Source: Verrucomicrobiota bacterium (GTDB lineage Bacteria > Verrucomicrobiota > Verrucomicrobiia > Limisphaerales > UBA8199). Taken from it: DNA of 44,969 nt. The DNA is taken from positions 1 to 44,969 of the forward strand of contig JARKQH010000177.1 in the NCBI GenBank assembly GCA_029974925.1. The letters run 5' to 3'. Position numbers and translations under genes: made by a program. How positions within the stretch are numbered: the stretch's first letter is position 1; every line of letters starts with the position of its first letter. Below, one piece after another: positions 16,936-24,790 of the stretch. The notes below the pieces were generated by a model. That model saw only the letters and a program-made list of their open reading frames with translations, had not been told where the DNA came from and did no database searches.

Positions 16936-18813
16936 ATGAAGACTCAATGCCCCTCGTCCCTGCTGTTCCGGTTGGTTTCGTGGTCGTTGCTCCCGATGGT
17001 GGCGGCGGCCTGGACCGGCGCCGCGGCTCCCAGCCGCACCGTGCTGGTTGAAGCGGAACAGTTTGCCCAGCGCGGCGGGTGGGTGGTGGACCCGCAGTTC
17101 ATGGATGTGATGGGGTCGCCGTTCCTGCTGGCCCACGGTTTGGGGACCCCCGTGGCTGACGCGACCACCCTCGTTGAGTTTCCCGTCGCGGGCCAGTACC
17201 GCGTCTTGGTGCGCACGCGAGACTGGGTTGCGACCTGGAAGGCGCCGGGCGCGCCCGGCCGGTTTCAAGTGATTCTGAACGGTCGTCCGCTCGAGACTGT
17301 TTTCGGCACGGAAGGAGCTGAATGGCATTGGCAGGACGGAGGAACGGTTCGCCTCCCCGCGGGGCCGGTTGCCGTTGCCTTGCGCGATCTGACCGGTTTT
17401 GAGGGACGGTGTGACGCGCTGTTGTTCACAACGGACCTCGAGCTGGCGCCGCCCAACCAGGACCCCGCGCTGGCGGCGTTTCGCCGCGAGCTGCTTGGCC
17501 ATCCCGCTCAACCCGAGGCGGGAGGCCGTTTCGATTTTGTCGTGGCCGGCGGCGGGATGGCGGGAACGTGCGCCGCGATTGCCGCGGCGCGGTTGGGGTT
17601 GAGGACCGCTCTGGTTCAGGACCGGCCCGTGCTGGGCGGCAATAACAGTTCCGAGGTGCGCGTCTGGCTCCAAGGCGCCCGCAACGAAGAGCCCTACCCC
17701 CGCGTTGGGGACATCGTTGCCGAGCTGGAGCCGGCGCGACGGGCTCATTACGGTCCCGAGAACACCGCCGAGCTTTACGAAGACGAGAAGAAACTGGCGG
17801 TGGCCCGAGCCGAGACAAATCTGACGCTTTTTCTCGAACACCGGGTGGTCGGCGCGGTGACCAACCAGCAACGCATCAGCGCCGTGATTGCCCAGGAGGT
17901 GGTCAGCGGGCGCCGCCTCCGAATTGACGCCCGCTGGTTTGCCGACTGCACCGGTGATGGCGCCTTGGGCGCGCTGGCCGGCGCGGATTTCGACCTGACG
18001 CCCACCGGCCGGATGGGCCCCTGCAACCTCTGGAACGTGAAGGAGACGCCGGCGCCGGTCAGTTTTCCCCGCTGCCCGTGGGCGCTGGACCTGAGCGACA
18101 AACCGTTTCCCGGCCGCGGCAAACCCCATCCGGACCCGTTGAAACTGGGCGGCTGGTATTGGGAAAGCGGCTTTGACCACGATCCCATCACCAAACTGGA
18201 GTACGTTCGCGACTGGAACTTTCGCGCGATGTATGGCGCGTGGGACGCGCTCAAGAACGTGGACCGCGTGCTGCCCAACCACAAACTGAACTGGTGCGCC
18301 CATATCCTTGGCAAGCGCGAGTCCCGGCGTCTTTTGGGGGATGTGGTGTTGACCAAACAGGACCTGGAAAGCGGCCGCAGCTTTCCCGACGCCTGCGTGC
18401 CCACGGGGTGGAAGATTGACTTGCACCTCCCGGACCCGCGTTACGAGAAAGGGTTCGAGGGGGATGCGTTCATCTCGCGCGCGACCTTCGGCAGCTATCC
18501 CCAGCCGTTCTGGATTCCCTATCGGTGCCTCTATTCGCGCAACGTGGCCAATCTTTTCATGGCCGGCCGGGATGTCAGCGTCACGCACGAGGCGCTCGGC
18601 GCGGTGCGGGTGATGCGCACCGGCGGGTGCATGGGCGAGGTGGTGGGCATGGCCGCCAGCCTCTGCCGGCAGCATCAAACGGATCCGCGCGCCATCTACG
18701 AACGATACCTCTCCGATTTGCGGGACCGGCTCCGCCGCGGAGTCGGACGCCAGTCCGGCGTCGAGTTGCCTTATGTCAACCAGGGGGAACCGGCCCCCAA
18801 ACCGGCTTCCTGA
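16936..18813 (+). CDS. Exported FAD-dependent oxidoreductase with N-terminal beta domain
   Basis: This is a 625-residue protein. The start at ATG 16936 gives a signal peptide (LLFRLVSWSLLPMVAAAW). Residues about 30-175 form a beta-rich domain (VLVEAEQFAQRGGW, then QYRVLVRTRDW) like the carbohydrate-binding or golvesin-type modules often placed before such enzymes. Residues about 199-600 form the FAD_oxidored domain: FVVAGGGMAGTCAAIAAARL (dinucleotide loop), LGGNNSSEVRVWL, and DCTGDGALGALAGADF. The C-terminal VANLFMAGRDVSVTHEALGAVRVM is the second FAD-contact region. These enzymes are frequent beside glycan-degradation genes in Verrucomicrobiota and Planctomycetota; the reaction is undefined. 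A TATTCT box at 16917-16922 is 13 bases from the start, with no good -35. Confidence 0.85.
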   Translation: MKTQCPSSLLFRLVSWSLLPMVAAAWTGAAAPSRTVLVEAEQFAQRGGWVVDPQFMDVMGSPFLLAHGLGTPVADATTLVEFPVAGQYRVLVRTRDWVATWKAPGAPGRFQVILNGRPLETVFGTEGAEWHWQDGGTVRLPAGPVAVALRDLTGFEGRCDALLFTTDLELAPPNQDPALAAFRRELLGHPAQPEAGGRFDFVVAGGGMAGTCAAIAAARLGLRTALVQDRPVLGGNNSSEVRVWLQGARNEEPYPRVGDIVAELEPARRAHYGPENTAELYEDEKKLAVARAETNLTLFLEHRVVGAVTNQQRISAVIAQEVVSGRRLRIDARWFADCTGDGALGALAGADFDLTPTGRMGPCNLWNVKETPAPVSFPRCPWALDLSDKPFPGRGKPHPDPLKLGGWYWESGFDHDPITKLEYVRDWNFRAMYGAWDALKNVDRVLPNHKLNWCAHILGKRESRRLLGDVVLTKQDLESGRSFPDACVPTGWKIDLHLPDPRYEKGFEGDAFISRATFGSYPQPFWIPYRCLYSRNVANLFMAGRDVSVTHEALGAVRVMRTGGCMGEVVGMAASLCRQHQTDPRAIYERYLSDLRDRLRRGVGRQSGVELPYVNQGEPAPKPAS

Positions 18814-18915
18814 CCGCGCCATGGGCAAATCCGTGCAAAAAGGACTCCTGAGGATTCCGCCGGTTGAACTGGCCGGATTGGCCGGGCTCAAGCCGGGCGG
18901 AATGGCCGGGGCGGA

Positions 18916-19233
18916 ATGGCCATGATGCGCTGCATTCGATGCGGTAAAGAATTCAGCGCGTCGGCCCTTGACGGGCGCGTGGCCTCCATCTCGGGCAGCG
19001 TCCTGGGGGATGAATGCACGGACACGTATTATTTCTGCAAGGACTGCGGCGTTTACACCGTCGAGGTCTGTTACGACAACTTTACCGGCACGGAGGAGAT
19101 TTCCGTGCGCGGCCCGTTGTCCAAGGCCGAGGGCGACGCACAGGTCGCGCAGATTCGCCAATGCTCAAGGCCGTGGGACAAGAAATGCCGGTGCGCCGCG
19201 CACCGCGCCTACTTTCGAGACACGCTTGATTAG
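18916..19233 (+). CDS. Small zinc-ribbon-like protein
   Basis: This 105-residue protein carries CIRCGKEF near the N-terminus and CKDCGVYTVEVC about 35 residues later, so two CxxC pairs could make a treble-clef or ribbon zinc site. Three more Cys lie near the C-terminus (QCSRPWDKKCRCAAH). No longer family is recognised. Starts at 18916, 18922 and 18925 are all possible; the first follows a purine-rich GGGGCGG. The 12 bases GGCGGAATGGCC, which include the start codon, occur twice (18896-18907 and 18910-18921). The function is unknown: metal binding, or a small nucleic-acid or protein-binding role. Confidence 0.6.
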   Translation: MAMMRCIRCGKEFSASALDGRVASISGSVLGDECTDTYYFCKDCGVYTVEVCYDNFTGTEEISVRGPLSKAEGDAQVAQIRQCSRPWDKKCRCAAHRAYFRDTLD

Positions 19234-19306
19234 CCCCGGAGTGCCGCGCCGGGTCCAGGGTGTTGCAGCGAGGAGCCGCAGCCGCCCGCGGAGGGCAATG
19301 CCGGGG
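19234..19306. repeat. Palindromic element with imperfect terminal inverted repeats
   Basis: CCCCGGAGTGCC (19234-19245) is an imperfect inverted copy of GGCAATGCCGGGG (19294-19306). The inner sequence is also rich in self-complementary GCCGC/GCGG. It starts directly after the TAG of the zinc-ribbon gene. It could be a REP-like element or a long terminator hairpin (TTTCC follows). Confidence 0.4.
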
Positions 19307-19321
19307 TTTCCTGCCGACGGC

Positions 19322-19559
19322 TCAGGGCAGCCGCTTGACGCGGTAATAGCGCCCTGATTGCGGTCGTACAGCGTCCATGGCTGGTTGCCGTCCGCGTCGA
19401 GCAACACACCGAAATTCCCGGGCCGGAGCCGTCCGCCACGCTCGCCCCGCTGCCTTCGTCGAACTTCCAGTACCCCACCAGGCTGGCGGTCACCGACAGG
19501 GTTCCCGAGACGACGAGGAGCATGGCCGCCGACCAGCCGCTGCGGCGCTTGAACCGCAT
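19322..19559 (-). pseudogene. Collapsed LamG-type secreted protein gene
   Basis: Reading leftwards from ATG 19559 there is a purine-rich ribosome site (AAGGAAAGC), a signal peptide (FKRRSGWSAAMLLVVSGTLS) and the start of a LamG domain (ASLVGYWKFDEGSGASVADG). The frame then becomes nonsense. In a different frame the segment ends SGRYYRVKRLP followed by TGA (tca at 19322-19324). That is the kind of C-terminus seen on the large secreted proteins elsewhere in this window (FYRLRRP, RYYRLVCE). So the N-terminus and the extreme C-terminus of one or two secreted proteins survive only about 240 bases apart and out of frame, with everything between lost. An alternative is a small recent ORF, which would not explain the C-terminal remnant. 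Confidence 0.6.
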
Positions 19560-19636
19560 AATGCTTTCCTTTCTTTGACTTGAATGCCGCCCGCGCGTCC
19601 GGAAGGCCTTCGGGAGGCGGTCATGGCTTGGACGAC

Positions 19637-20305
19637 TCAGTCGCGGGCATGGGCCCGGTCACCGATCGCCACGGGGGGACCTTCCCGCGGCTCCAGCACG
19701 GCGGGAAGCGACGCGCAAAGTTCGTTGAACAGGTTCCGGCACTCATGCTCGGACAGTTGCAGGCTTCGGGCTGCGGCATAGATAAAGCCGCGCGTAATCT
19801 GGTGGGCGTAGCCGAGAAGCCCCTGGCACAGGGGAATGGAATAAACCGCGAGGCTGACCCCATAGACCAGCGTGTGCCAGCCATGCGCGCGGCGGCTTTC
19901 CACCGCCCGAAGGTATCGCTGCACGAAGCGGTGGTCCCGCAACGGCCGCAGCTTGCCAAGCTGGGCCCGGCCCACCCGGCGGCTCGGCCGCGCCAATTCG
20001 CGAAAGGTCTGCCGCCGGCCCAGCGCCTGGTCAAATTCAATCAGCTCGCGCAGCTCATTCCGCTCGGCGTGCCGGTGCGCAACGCGGATGGCCCGCCACT
20101 CCACCGGCTTGAGGATTTGTTGGTGGTAGCGGAGGAGAAAACGGCGCAGCGACTCGCGGTCGTGTACCGGTTGAAGACACCGCCAGGCAGACAGTGAGCC
20201 CAGGCTGACCGCATTGCTGGCACACCCCAACTGTTCCGCCAGTGGATGCCAATCACCCAGCCACTCGGCGGCATCGTTCAAAGCCAGTTGCGTCTGCGAT
20301 ACCAT
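19637..20305 (-). CDS. UreF-like (urease accessory fold) protein
   Basis: This 222-residue, mostly helical protein has the layout of UreF. ASNAVSLGSLSAWRCLQPV stands where UreF has its conserved start region. Then come HDRESLRRFLLRYHQQILK, EFDQALGRRQTFRELARPSR (matching the UreF 'D...RE.S...GR' region), and a C-terminal HTLVYGVSLAVYSIPLCQG followed by a long helix pair. UreF with UreD and UreG loads nickel into urease, but no urease or other ure gene is in the window. The identification rests on pattern and could be wrong. The ATG at 20305 is preferred; a GTG at 20362 would add 19 residues without a clear ribosome site. Confidence 0.5.
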   Translation of the reverse strand: MVSQTQLALNDAAEWLGDWHPLAEQLGCASNAVSLGSLSAWRCLQPVHDRESLRRFLLRYHQQILKPVEWRAIRVAHRHAERNELRELIEFDQALGRRQTFRELARPSRRVGRAQLGKLRPLRDHRFVQRYLRAVESRRAHGWHTLVYGVSLAVYSIPLCQGLLGYAHQITRGFIYAAARSLQLSEHECRNLFNELCASLPAVLEPREGPPVAIGDRAHARD

Positions 20306-20560
20306 GGTTCCGGCGCCGGCCGCCACCCCCGGTCCGCGGGAGCGCCTGCCGTTTTTCAACACTCACCCTGCACCCACTGCACGCCGAATGCCAGAGCTAA
20401 AAGTCTTCACGCGAACGATTAAATTCTTGCAAGACCAGCCGCCGTTGGGTACAGTTTGGCTGCTTTGTTTTTCCGCCCGCTTTATGTTCCTTCTTTGTCC
20501 TGAACACTCCCTGACCTCAGTGGGAAGGGGAAGCGGGTTTCCTCTGATTCAAGGGTGGCA

Positions 20561-21400
20561 TTATGACGCCTCCGCGCGCCCGACAGTCCACTTGCGGTAG
20601 CCCGGACATTCCCTGACCCGCTGGCGAATCTGCTCGCATTCCCGCTGAAATCGGGGATCCGCCAGCCCGCCCCAGCGCGACTCAAAATCGGTCCACGTGA
20701 GACCCTCGGGGAGATTTCCTGGATCGGGGACGAAGTCGAGGGTCTTGAACCGCCGGGCGGCTTCGGCAGCCGCGGCTTTCCCTTGGGGGCCCATGAGCAA
20801 GCGGGCGAACGCCATGCCGGCAAAATTGGCATTGAGGTCGGCAAAGCTGAAGCCGCTGCCGGCGCCCTGCTCCTTTCCCCGGGCATCGGAGACCTCCTTC
20901 TGCAAGCCGAGGAGCTCCGCGGCGGGTTCGCCCAGGGTCACGGCGAGTCCGGCGCTTACCACAAAATGGGCCAGCCAGTCCTGGCGTCCGCGCAACGTGG
21001 GGCTGCCCAGGGCGGCCAGGCGCGCCGTCCGCTCTTCGGCGGTTTCGACTTCCTTGAACCGGGCGGCGGCCAACGGGTTGGCAGCGAGGCTCGCGGTCGG
21101 ATCGAGAGCGTAGGCAAGCCCCAGGACGATCGTCCGGCCGGGGAGGCCCGTCTGACAAGCGCGGCGAACGTAGAAATCAGTCAGCGCATCGCCGGCGACG
21201 CGTTCTTTTTCCGGACGCGCCGCGTTCTCCCGGGCGGCCTGCGCCACGGCGGCGACAATCTGCTTGAGGGCGGCATCCGGCGCCGTGGGCTCCGCCGCCA
21301 GGACCGACACGAGGGCAAACAGCATCATGGGGGTCCATCTTGGACGACTCCGCAGACCCAGGCCAGCCTCTTTGCTCAGCCTTGCGCCGGAGGACGGCAT
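20561..21400 (-). CDS. Unknown exported protein
   Basis: This 279-residue protein starts MPSSGARLSKEAGLGLRSRP, then RWTPMMLFALVSVLAAEPTA, a signal peptide with a long basic n-region. The ATG at 21400 has GGGGA about nine bases upstream; ATG 21328 is a shorter alternative. The mature part is alpha-helical. It has a conserved-looking DFYVRRACQTGLPGRTIVLG, RGRQDWLAHFVVSAGLAV, and SGFSFADLNANFAGMAFA. The last resembles segments seen in families of unknown function, but I cannot name it with confidence. One Cys pair (RACQT and ECEQIRQRVRECPGY) could form a disulphide. The function is unknown, probably periplasmic. It lies 256 bases upstream of the UreF-like gene on the same strand. Confidence 0.65.
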   Translation of the reverse strand: MPSSGARLSKEAGLGLRSRPRWTPMMLFALVSVLAAEPTAPDAALKQIVAAVAQAARENAARPEKERVAGDALTDFYVRRACQTGLPGRTIVLGLAYALDPTASLAANPLAAARFKEVETAEERTARLAALGSPTLRGRQDWLAHFVVSAGLAVTLGEPAAELLGLQKEVSDARGKEQGAGSGFSFADLNANFAGMAFARLLMGPQGKAAAAEAARRFKTLDFVPDPGNLPEGLTWTDFESRWGGLADPRFQRECEQIRQRVRECPGYRKWTVGRAEAS

Positions 21401-22547
21401 TGAACAGTTCCCCGTGTCGTTCCTGTTCGATGCCAGGCGCGGGGAGATCAGTCTCACCTTCCCTGGCACGGTCGAGCGCCGGCTGTGCAACGGGCTGCCG
21501 TGTCCGCGCGGCTGGGACGGCACCGTCAAGGGCCGGATTAGTGGAGATTTGCGGATTCGTCACAAAGGATGGGACGGCACGGTGAAGTGTCCCTGCTTTG
21601 ACGACAATGCCAGCCGCGTTGTCTTCTCACCGGAGGGTGGGAGTGGCAGCGGAGGGCCGTTGCCGGCCCTGGTGGAAATCAGTTCAACCGGCTTGGCCGG
21701 ATTGCTGATTACCGACCAACGGCTCTACATCCTGGGCGGGGAGGTCGCGCCCGCTGCGGAGAGCCTCCTCACCTTGCAGGCAGCGCCTGGCGGGGTTCGA
21801 TTCACCGCCGAGGAGGATTACAGCGGCATCGTCCTCGATCTCGGCCGCACGCTGAGCTTCGAGCTGGGAATCGAGCATTCGGAGAATCCTGATCTGCCCA
21901 TCCAACAACAGTTCTTCCGCATCGGGGGGCCGGTCTTTCCGCCCGGCACCACGACCAACCGCCCGCCGCCGCCCATCTTCGATCTGGGCCTGGTCCGCTC
22001 GGCCAACGGGGTGCATGCTGCGGTGGACTTCAGTCCGCTGGGCGCCACCGGCCTGCTCATTCAACTTTGGAGCAACGGCGTCTATTTTGCCTATGGCAAT
22101 GTTGCGGCGCCGGCCATTACCCTGGAGGACCCGCTGCCGCTCGGCCGCTGGCCGGAGCGATTTGCACTCCTCGGCACCAACGGAGCCGTGCGCCTCACTT
22201 CAGCCGCGGCCTTCGACGTCTATGGCTTCGCCTGTGACGAAATCCGCATCATCCCCGAGTTGCCGCCGGGCACGCCCCCCTTCGCATACGCGTCCGAGCT
22301 CGAGTGCCGCTCGACCGCCGGCGCCGAAAATCTGCTGTACGGCCTGGAACGGGTGGCGGCCTGCGAACCGGCCGGACTGACCATCAGCTCCACAACGGCA
22401 GGAACCGTCATCAGTTGGACCGGGGAAGGCTACCGCTTGCTGGGTGCGGAGACCTTGACAGGGCCATGGATTGAAATCAGCACCGCATCGCCGTTGGTTC
22501 TCCCGCCGACTGCGCCCCAGCGGTACTACCGGCTGGTTTGCGAGTAG
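21327..22547 (+). CDS. Secreted-type protein with verrucomicrobial C-terminus, 5' end doubtful
   Basis: The frame is open to TAG 22545-22547. The last two thirds look like a real protein: beta-rich sequence (LLITDQRLYILGGEVAPAAE, FDLGLVRSANGVHAAVDFSP) and an end (GYRLLGAETLTGPWIEISTA, then APQRYYRLVCE) typical of secreted proteins of this phylum. The first 95 residues do not look real: there is no signal peptide, and the only in-frame ATG (21327) overlaps the 5' end of the opposite gene. The segment also carries a duplicated GWDGTVK (from 21514-21530 and 21571-21587). No other in-frame ATG exists. I read it as a gene that lost or had replaced its 5' end, and it may be a pseudogene. Confidence 0.45.
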   Translation: MGVHLGRLRRPRPASLLSLAPEDGIEQFPVSFLFDARRGEISLTFPGTVERRLCNGLPCPRGWDGTVKGRISGDLRIRHKGWDGTVKCPCFDDNASRVVFSPEGGSGSGGPLPALVEISSTGLAGLLITDQRLYILGGEVAPAAESLLTLQAAPGGVRFTAEEDYSGIVLDLGRTLSFELGIEHSENPDLPIQQQFFRIGGPVFPPGTTTNRPPPPIFDLGLVRSANGVHAAVDFSPLGATGLLIQLWSNGVYFAYGNVAAPAITLEDPLPLGRWPERFALLGTNGAVRLTSAAAFDVYGFACDEIRIIPELPPGTPPFAYASELECRSTAGAENLLYGLERVAACEPAGLTISSTTAGTVISWTGEGYRLLGAETLTGPWIEISTASPLVLPPTAPQRYYRLVCE

Positions 22548-22802
22548 GCTTCAGTTGGGCAGTGGCGGGGCCGGGCTTTGTCCCGGTCTCGCCTCACGCC
22601 CATTCAGGGCGAAGCTCGCCGCTCCTGCGCCTGGCCGGTTACGGGAGTTCGCCCAACGACCACAAGCCCAAGGGCTGCTGGTTCGTTTCCCAATGTGGGG
22701 TTGAACAAAGCGGCAGGCCGGCAGGGTCCTGGGCAACGAAAGCCCCACCTCAGTCGTTTTTCAGCGCCCCGGGGGGGGGCGAGCAGGCAACAACATTCCG
22801 CT
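22548..22802. other. Gap between convergent genes
   Basis: This is 255 bases of GC-rich sequence with no supported gene. CCCCGGGGGGGGGCG at 22772-22786 could form a hairpin but has no T-run on either side. No clear terminator was found. Confidence 0.4.
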
Positions 22803-23783
22803 CTATTGTGAACCTGGCGTTTTTGAGGCGGGTTCGGGCTCCGGCGTTCGTGGCACCGAACCGCCTTCCCGTTCCGGCCGGCGCAGCTTGAAGTAGAGCC
22901 AGTTGCCGAAGGGGATAAGGACGGCGGCAGTGAGCATGCCGGCCAAAACATCCACCACGTAATGGTAGCGGCAATAGACGGTGGAAAGACAGAGGAGGAC
23001 GGCCACGCCCAGATGAACGAACCGGATTGGCCTCAGGTAGCGGAAGGAGAAGAAGACGGTGCAAATGGCAACGGCAACGTGGCTGCTGGGGAGGGCGGCC
23101 CCCGGCGCTTCGAAAACCCGGTAAATCCATGCCATGATCTGAAAGAACAGGCCGGATTTCACGGCAGCCGGGTAGGTGTCAGTCGTGGCCAGTTGCTGGA
23201 GCGCCTCGGGCAAGTCGTAGCCGGCGATTTCGCGGAAAAACACCCGGGGCCCGATCACCGGCACGAAGATGTAAATCGTATAGCAGATATAGAACAGGAA
23301 GGAGACAATGGAGACATAGTGGAAGAATTGCTGCCGGTTCCGCAGGAACAGGGCAAGGCCCACCCCGCTGATCATGATGTAGTAGGAAAAGTACGAGGCG
23401 TAGAAGACTTCGCTGAGCAGCAGATAGGGCAGTCGCTCCATGAAAAGGACGCTGGGCTGGCATCCGAACAGGGCCTGCTCCCAGCGGATGACCAGAGGGT
23501 CCAGGTAATCCTGGAAAAACATGCGGTTGAGCCATCCGGTTTGACAGAAGAACCAGGTGTAAAGCAGCACGGGATAGAAATGCCGGAGGAAATCCAGCGC
23601 CTTGCCCGGCTGGGACCGCGCCTGCCACTGGATCAGGCCGTGAATGCTTAGCACCAAGAGGACGTGGACGCCGACAATCCAATGCCAGCGGGGGACGGTT
23701 CCATTATGAAAGGCCAGCACCAACCCCGCGACCAGCAGGGCGTAGCCCTGGGTGGCGTAGTCCACAAAGGTGTAGTGTCTCAT
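22803..23783 (-). CDS. PAP2-superfamily membrane protein, AUR1/PAP2_3-like (possible phosphoceramide head-group transferase)
   Basis: This 326-residue polytopic protein has at least six hydrophobic segments. The PAP2 active-site motifs are P232-S-S-H235 (motif C2) and C-R272-Y-H274-Y-V-V-D278 (motif C3, with the nucleophile-partner His and Asp). Motif C1 is weak. The order and spacing fit the PAP2_3 group that includes fungal Aur1 inositol-phosphoryl-ceramide synthase, rather than short phosphatases. It is the last gene of a tight operon (16 bases after the epimerase) with a serine palmitoyltransferase, so transfer of a phospho-head group to ceramide is the best guess; a lipid phosphatase is the alternative. 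The ribosome site AAGGG is five bases before the ATG. The tail after residue 300 is Pro/Glu-rich. Confidence 0.8.
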   Translation of the reverse strand: MRHYTFVDYATQGYALLVAGLVLAFHNGTVPRWHWIVGVHVLLVLSIHGLIQWQARSQPGKALDFLRHFYPVLLYTWFFCQTGWLNRMFFQDYLDPLVIRWEQALFGCQPSVLFMERLPYLLLSEVFYASYFSYYIMISGVGLALFLRNRQQFFHYVSIVSFLFYICYTIYIFVPVIGPRVFFREIAGYDLPEALQQLATTDTYPAAVKSGLFFQIMAWIYRVFEAPGAALPSSHVAVAICTVFFSFRYLRPIRFVHLGVAVLLCLSTVYCRYHYVVDVLAGMLTAAVLIPFGNWLYFKLRRPEREGGSVPRTPEPEPASKTPGSQ

Positions 23784-23799
23784 GAATGCCCTTTCGACC

Positions 23800-24780
23800 T
23801 CACAACCACTGGTGGTCCTGATACCATTTCAGCGTTTCGCCGACCCCGATCCGCAGGGGGGTGGAGCAGGAAAAACCCAGTTCCCGCTCGAGCCGGGTTG
23901 GGTCGCAAACCCATCCCGGCGCAACCAGTTCGGGGTATTTGGCCAGATTCAGCAGCCTGGCCCGGCGGGTGAGCCGCGCCCACACGTCCTGCACCAGGCA
24001 CAGCGGCCAAAGCGCAAAGCCGGGCAAGGGGCAGGGAATGGTCCAATGGTTCACCTGCGCCGCGATTTCACGGGCCATCGCCCGGCCGGTAACGACCTCG
24101 CGCGCGGCGGCAAAGAATGTTTTCCCAACCGCATTGGGGTGGTCCAGGCAGTGGCAGATTGCTTCGGCCAGGTCCTTGACATAAACCAGGCTCAGGACCT
24201 GGCGCCCGCTCGGCAGGGGCCGGAGATGATGCCAGACGGCTTTGAACATCGAAAGGAAGCCATGGTCTCGAGGGCCGTAAACCGCCGGGGGCCGGAGGAT
24301 GACGTGGTCCACGCGGCACCGCGCCCGGACCTCCTCCTCCGCAGCCAGCTTGCTCCGCCCATATTCGGAGACCGGCTGCGGCGGGTCCTCCTCGCGTTTG
24401 GGGCGGTCAGCCGTCGCCGGACCGGCGGCGGCCAGGCTCGAGACGTGGATGAGGCGCCGCACCGTTTGGCGGTGCGCATTGACCGCCTCGACCATGTTGC
24501 GCGTGCCAATCTGGTTAATCCGGTAGAACTCGGAGGTGTGAACGGCCCGGGTGCAGCCGGCACAATGGATGACGTGGGTGATTCCGGCCAGGGCTGAAGC
24601 CAGAGACTCGGGATCGGCTATCGAGCCGGACCGGATTTCGACCGTTGGGAGGTGCCCCTGAATGAATTGCCGGTCGCTTGAGGGTCGGAGCAGGATCGCG
24701 ACCGGAAGCTTCCGCTCGCCTAGTGCGTCAAGGATATGACTGCCGACAAAGCCGCTGGCGCCTGTGAGCAGGACTTTCAA
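23800..24780 (-). CDS. NAD-dependent epimerase/dehydratase-type reductase of the sphingolipid operon
   Basis: This 326-residue extended SDR starts MKVLLTGASGFVGSHIL, with the TGASGFVG NAD(P) loop at 6-13. It has a conserved HCAGCTRAVHTSEF region and SEYGRSKLAAEEE, with the catalytic Tyr-x-x-x-Lys (YGRSK). The C-terminal half has RPPAVYGPRDHGFL and a hydrophobic WPLCLVQDVW segment that could touch the membrane. The first codon is TTG (24778-24780), 10 bases after the palmitoyltransferase gene, with no evident ribosome site, so translation may be coupled. In Caulobacter an epimerase-family protein (CerR) reduces the keto group of bacterial oxidised ceramide. The operon position suggests the same role here. 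A sugar or lipid-linked sugar epimerase is the alternative. Confidence 0.85.
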   Translation of the reverse strand: MKVLLTGASGFVGSHILDALGERKLPVAILLRPSSDRQFIQGHLPTVEIRSGSIADPESLASALAGITHVIHCAGCTRAVHTSEFYRINQIGTRNMVEAVNAHRQTVRRLIHVSSLAAAGPATADRPKREEDPPQPVSEYGRSKLAAEEEVRARCRVDHVILRPPAVYGPRDHGFLSMFKAVWHHLRPLPSGRQVLSLVYVKDLAEAICHCLDHPNAVGKTFFAAAREVVTGRAMAREIAAQVNHWTIPCPLPGFALWPLCLVQDVWARLTRRARLLNLAKYPELVAPGWVCDPTRLERELGFSCSTPLRIGVGETLKWYQDHQWL

Positions 24781-24790
24781 TTCGCGGCGA

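Noticed and set aside
16822-19161. 779-codon minus-strand open frame
   Set aside because: Antisense of the FAD oxidoreductase; no domain and no plausible start region.
20407-20470. TTGCAA-17-TACAGT on the plus strand
   Set aside because: Looks like a promoter but no plus-strand gene follows; the next gene runs in the opposite direction.
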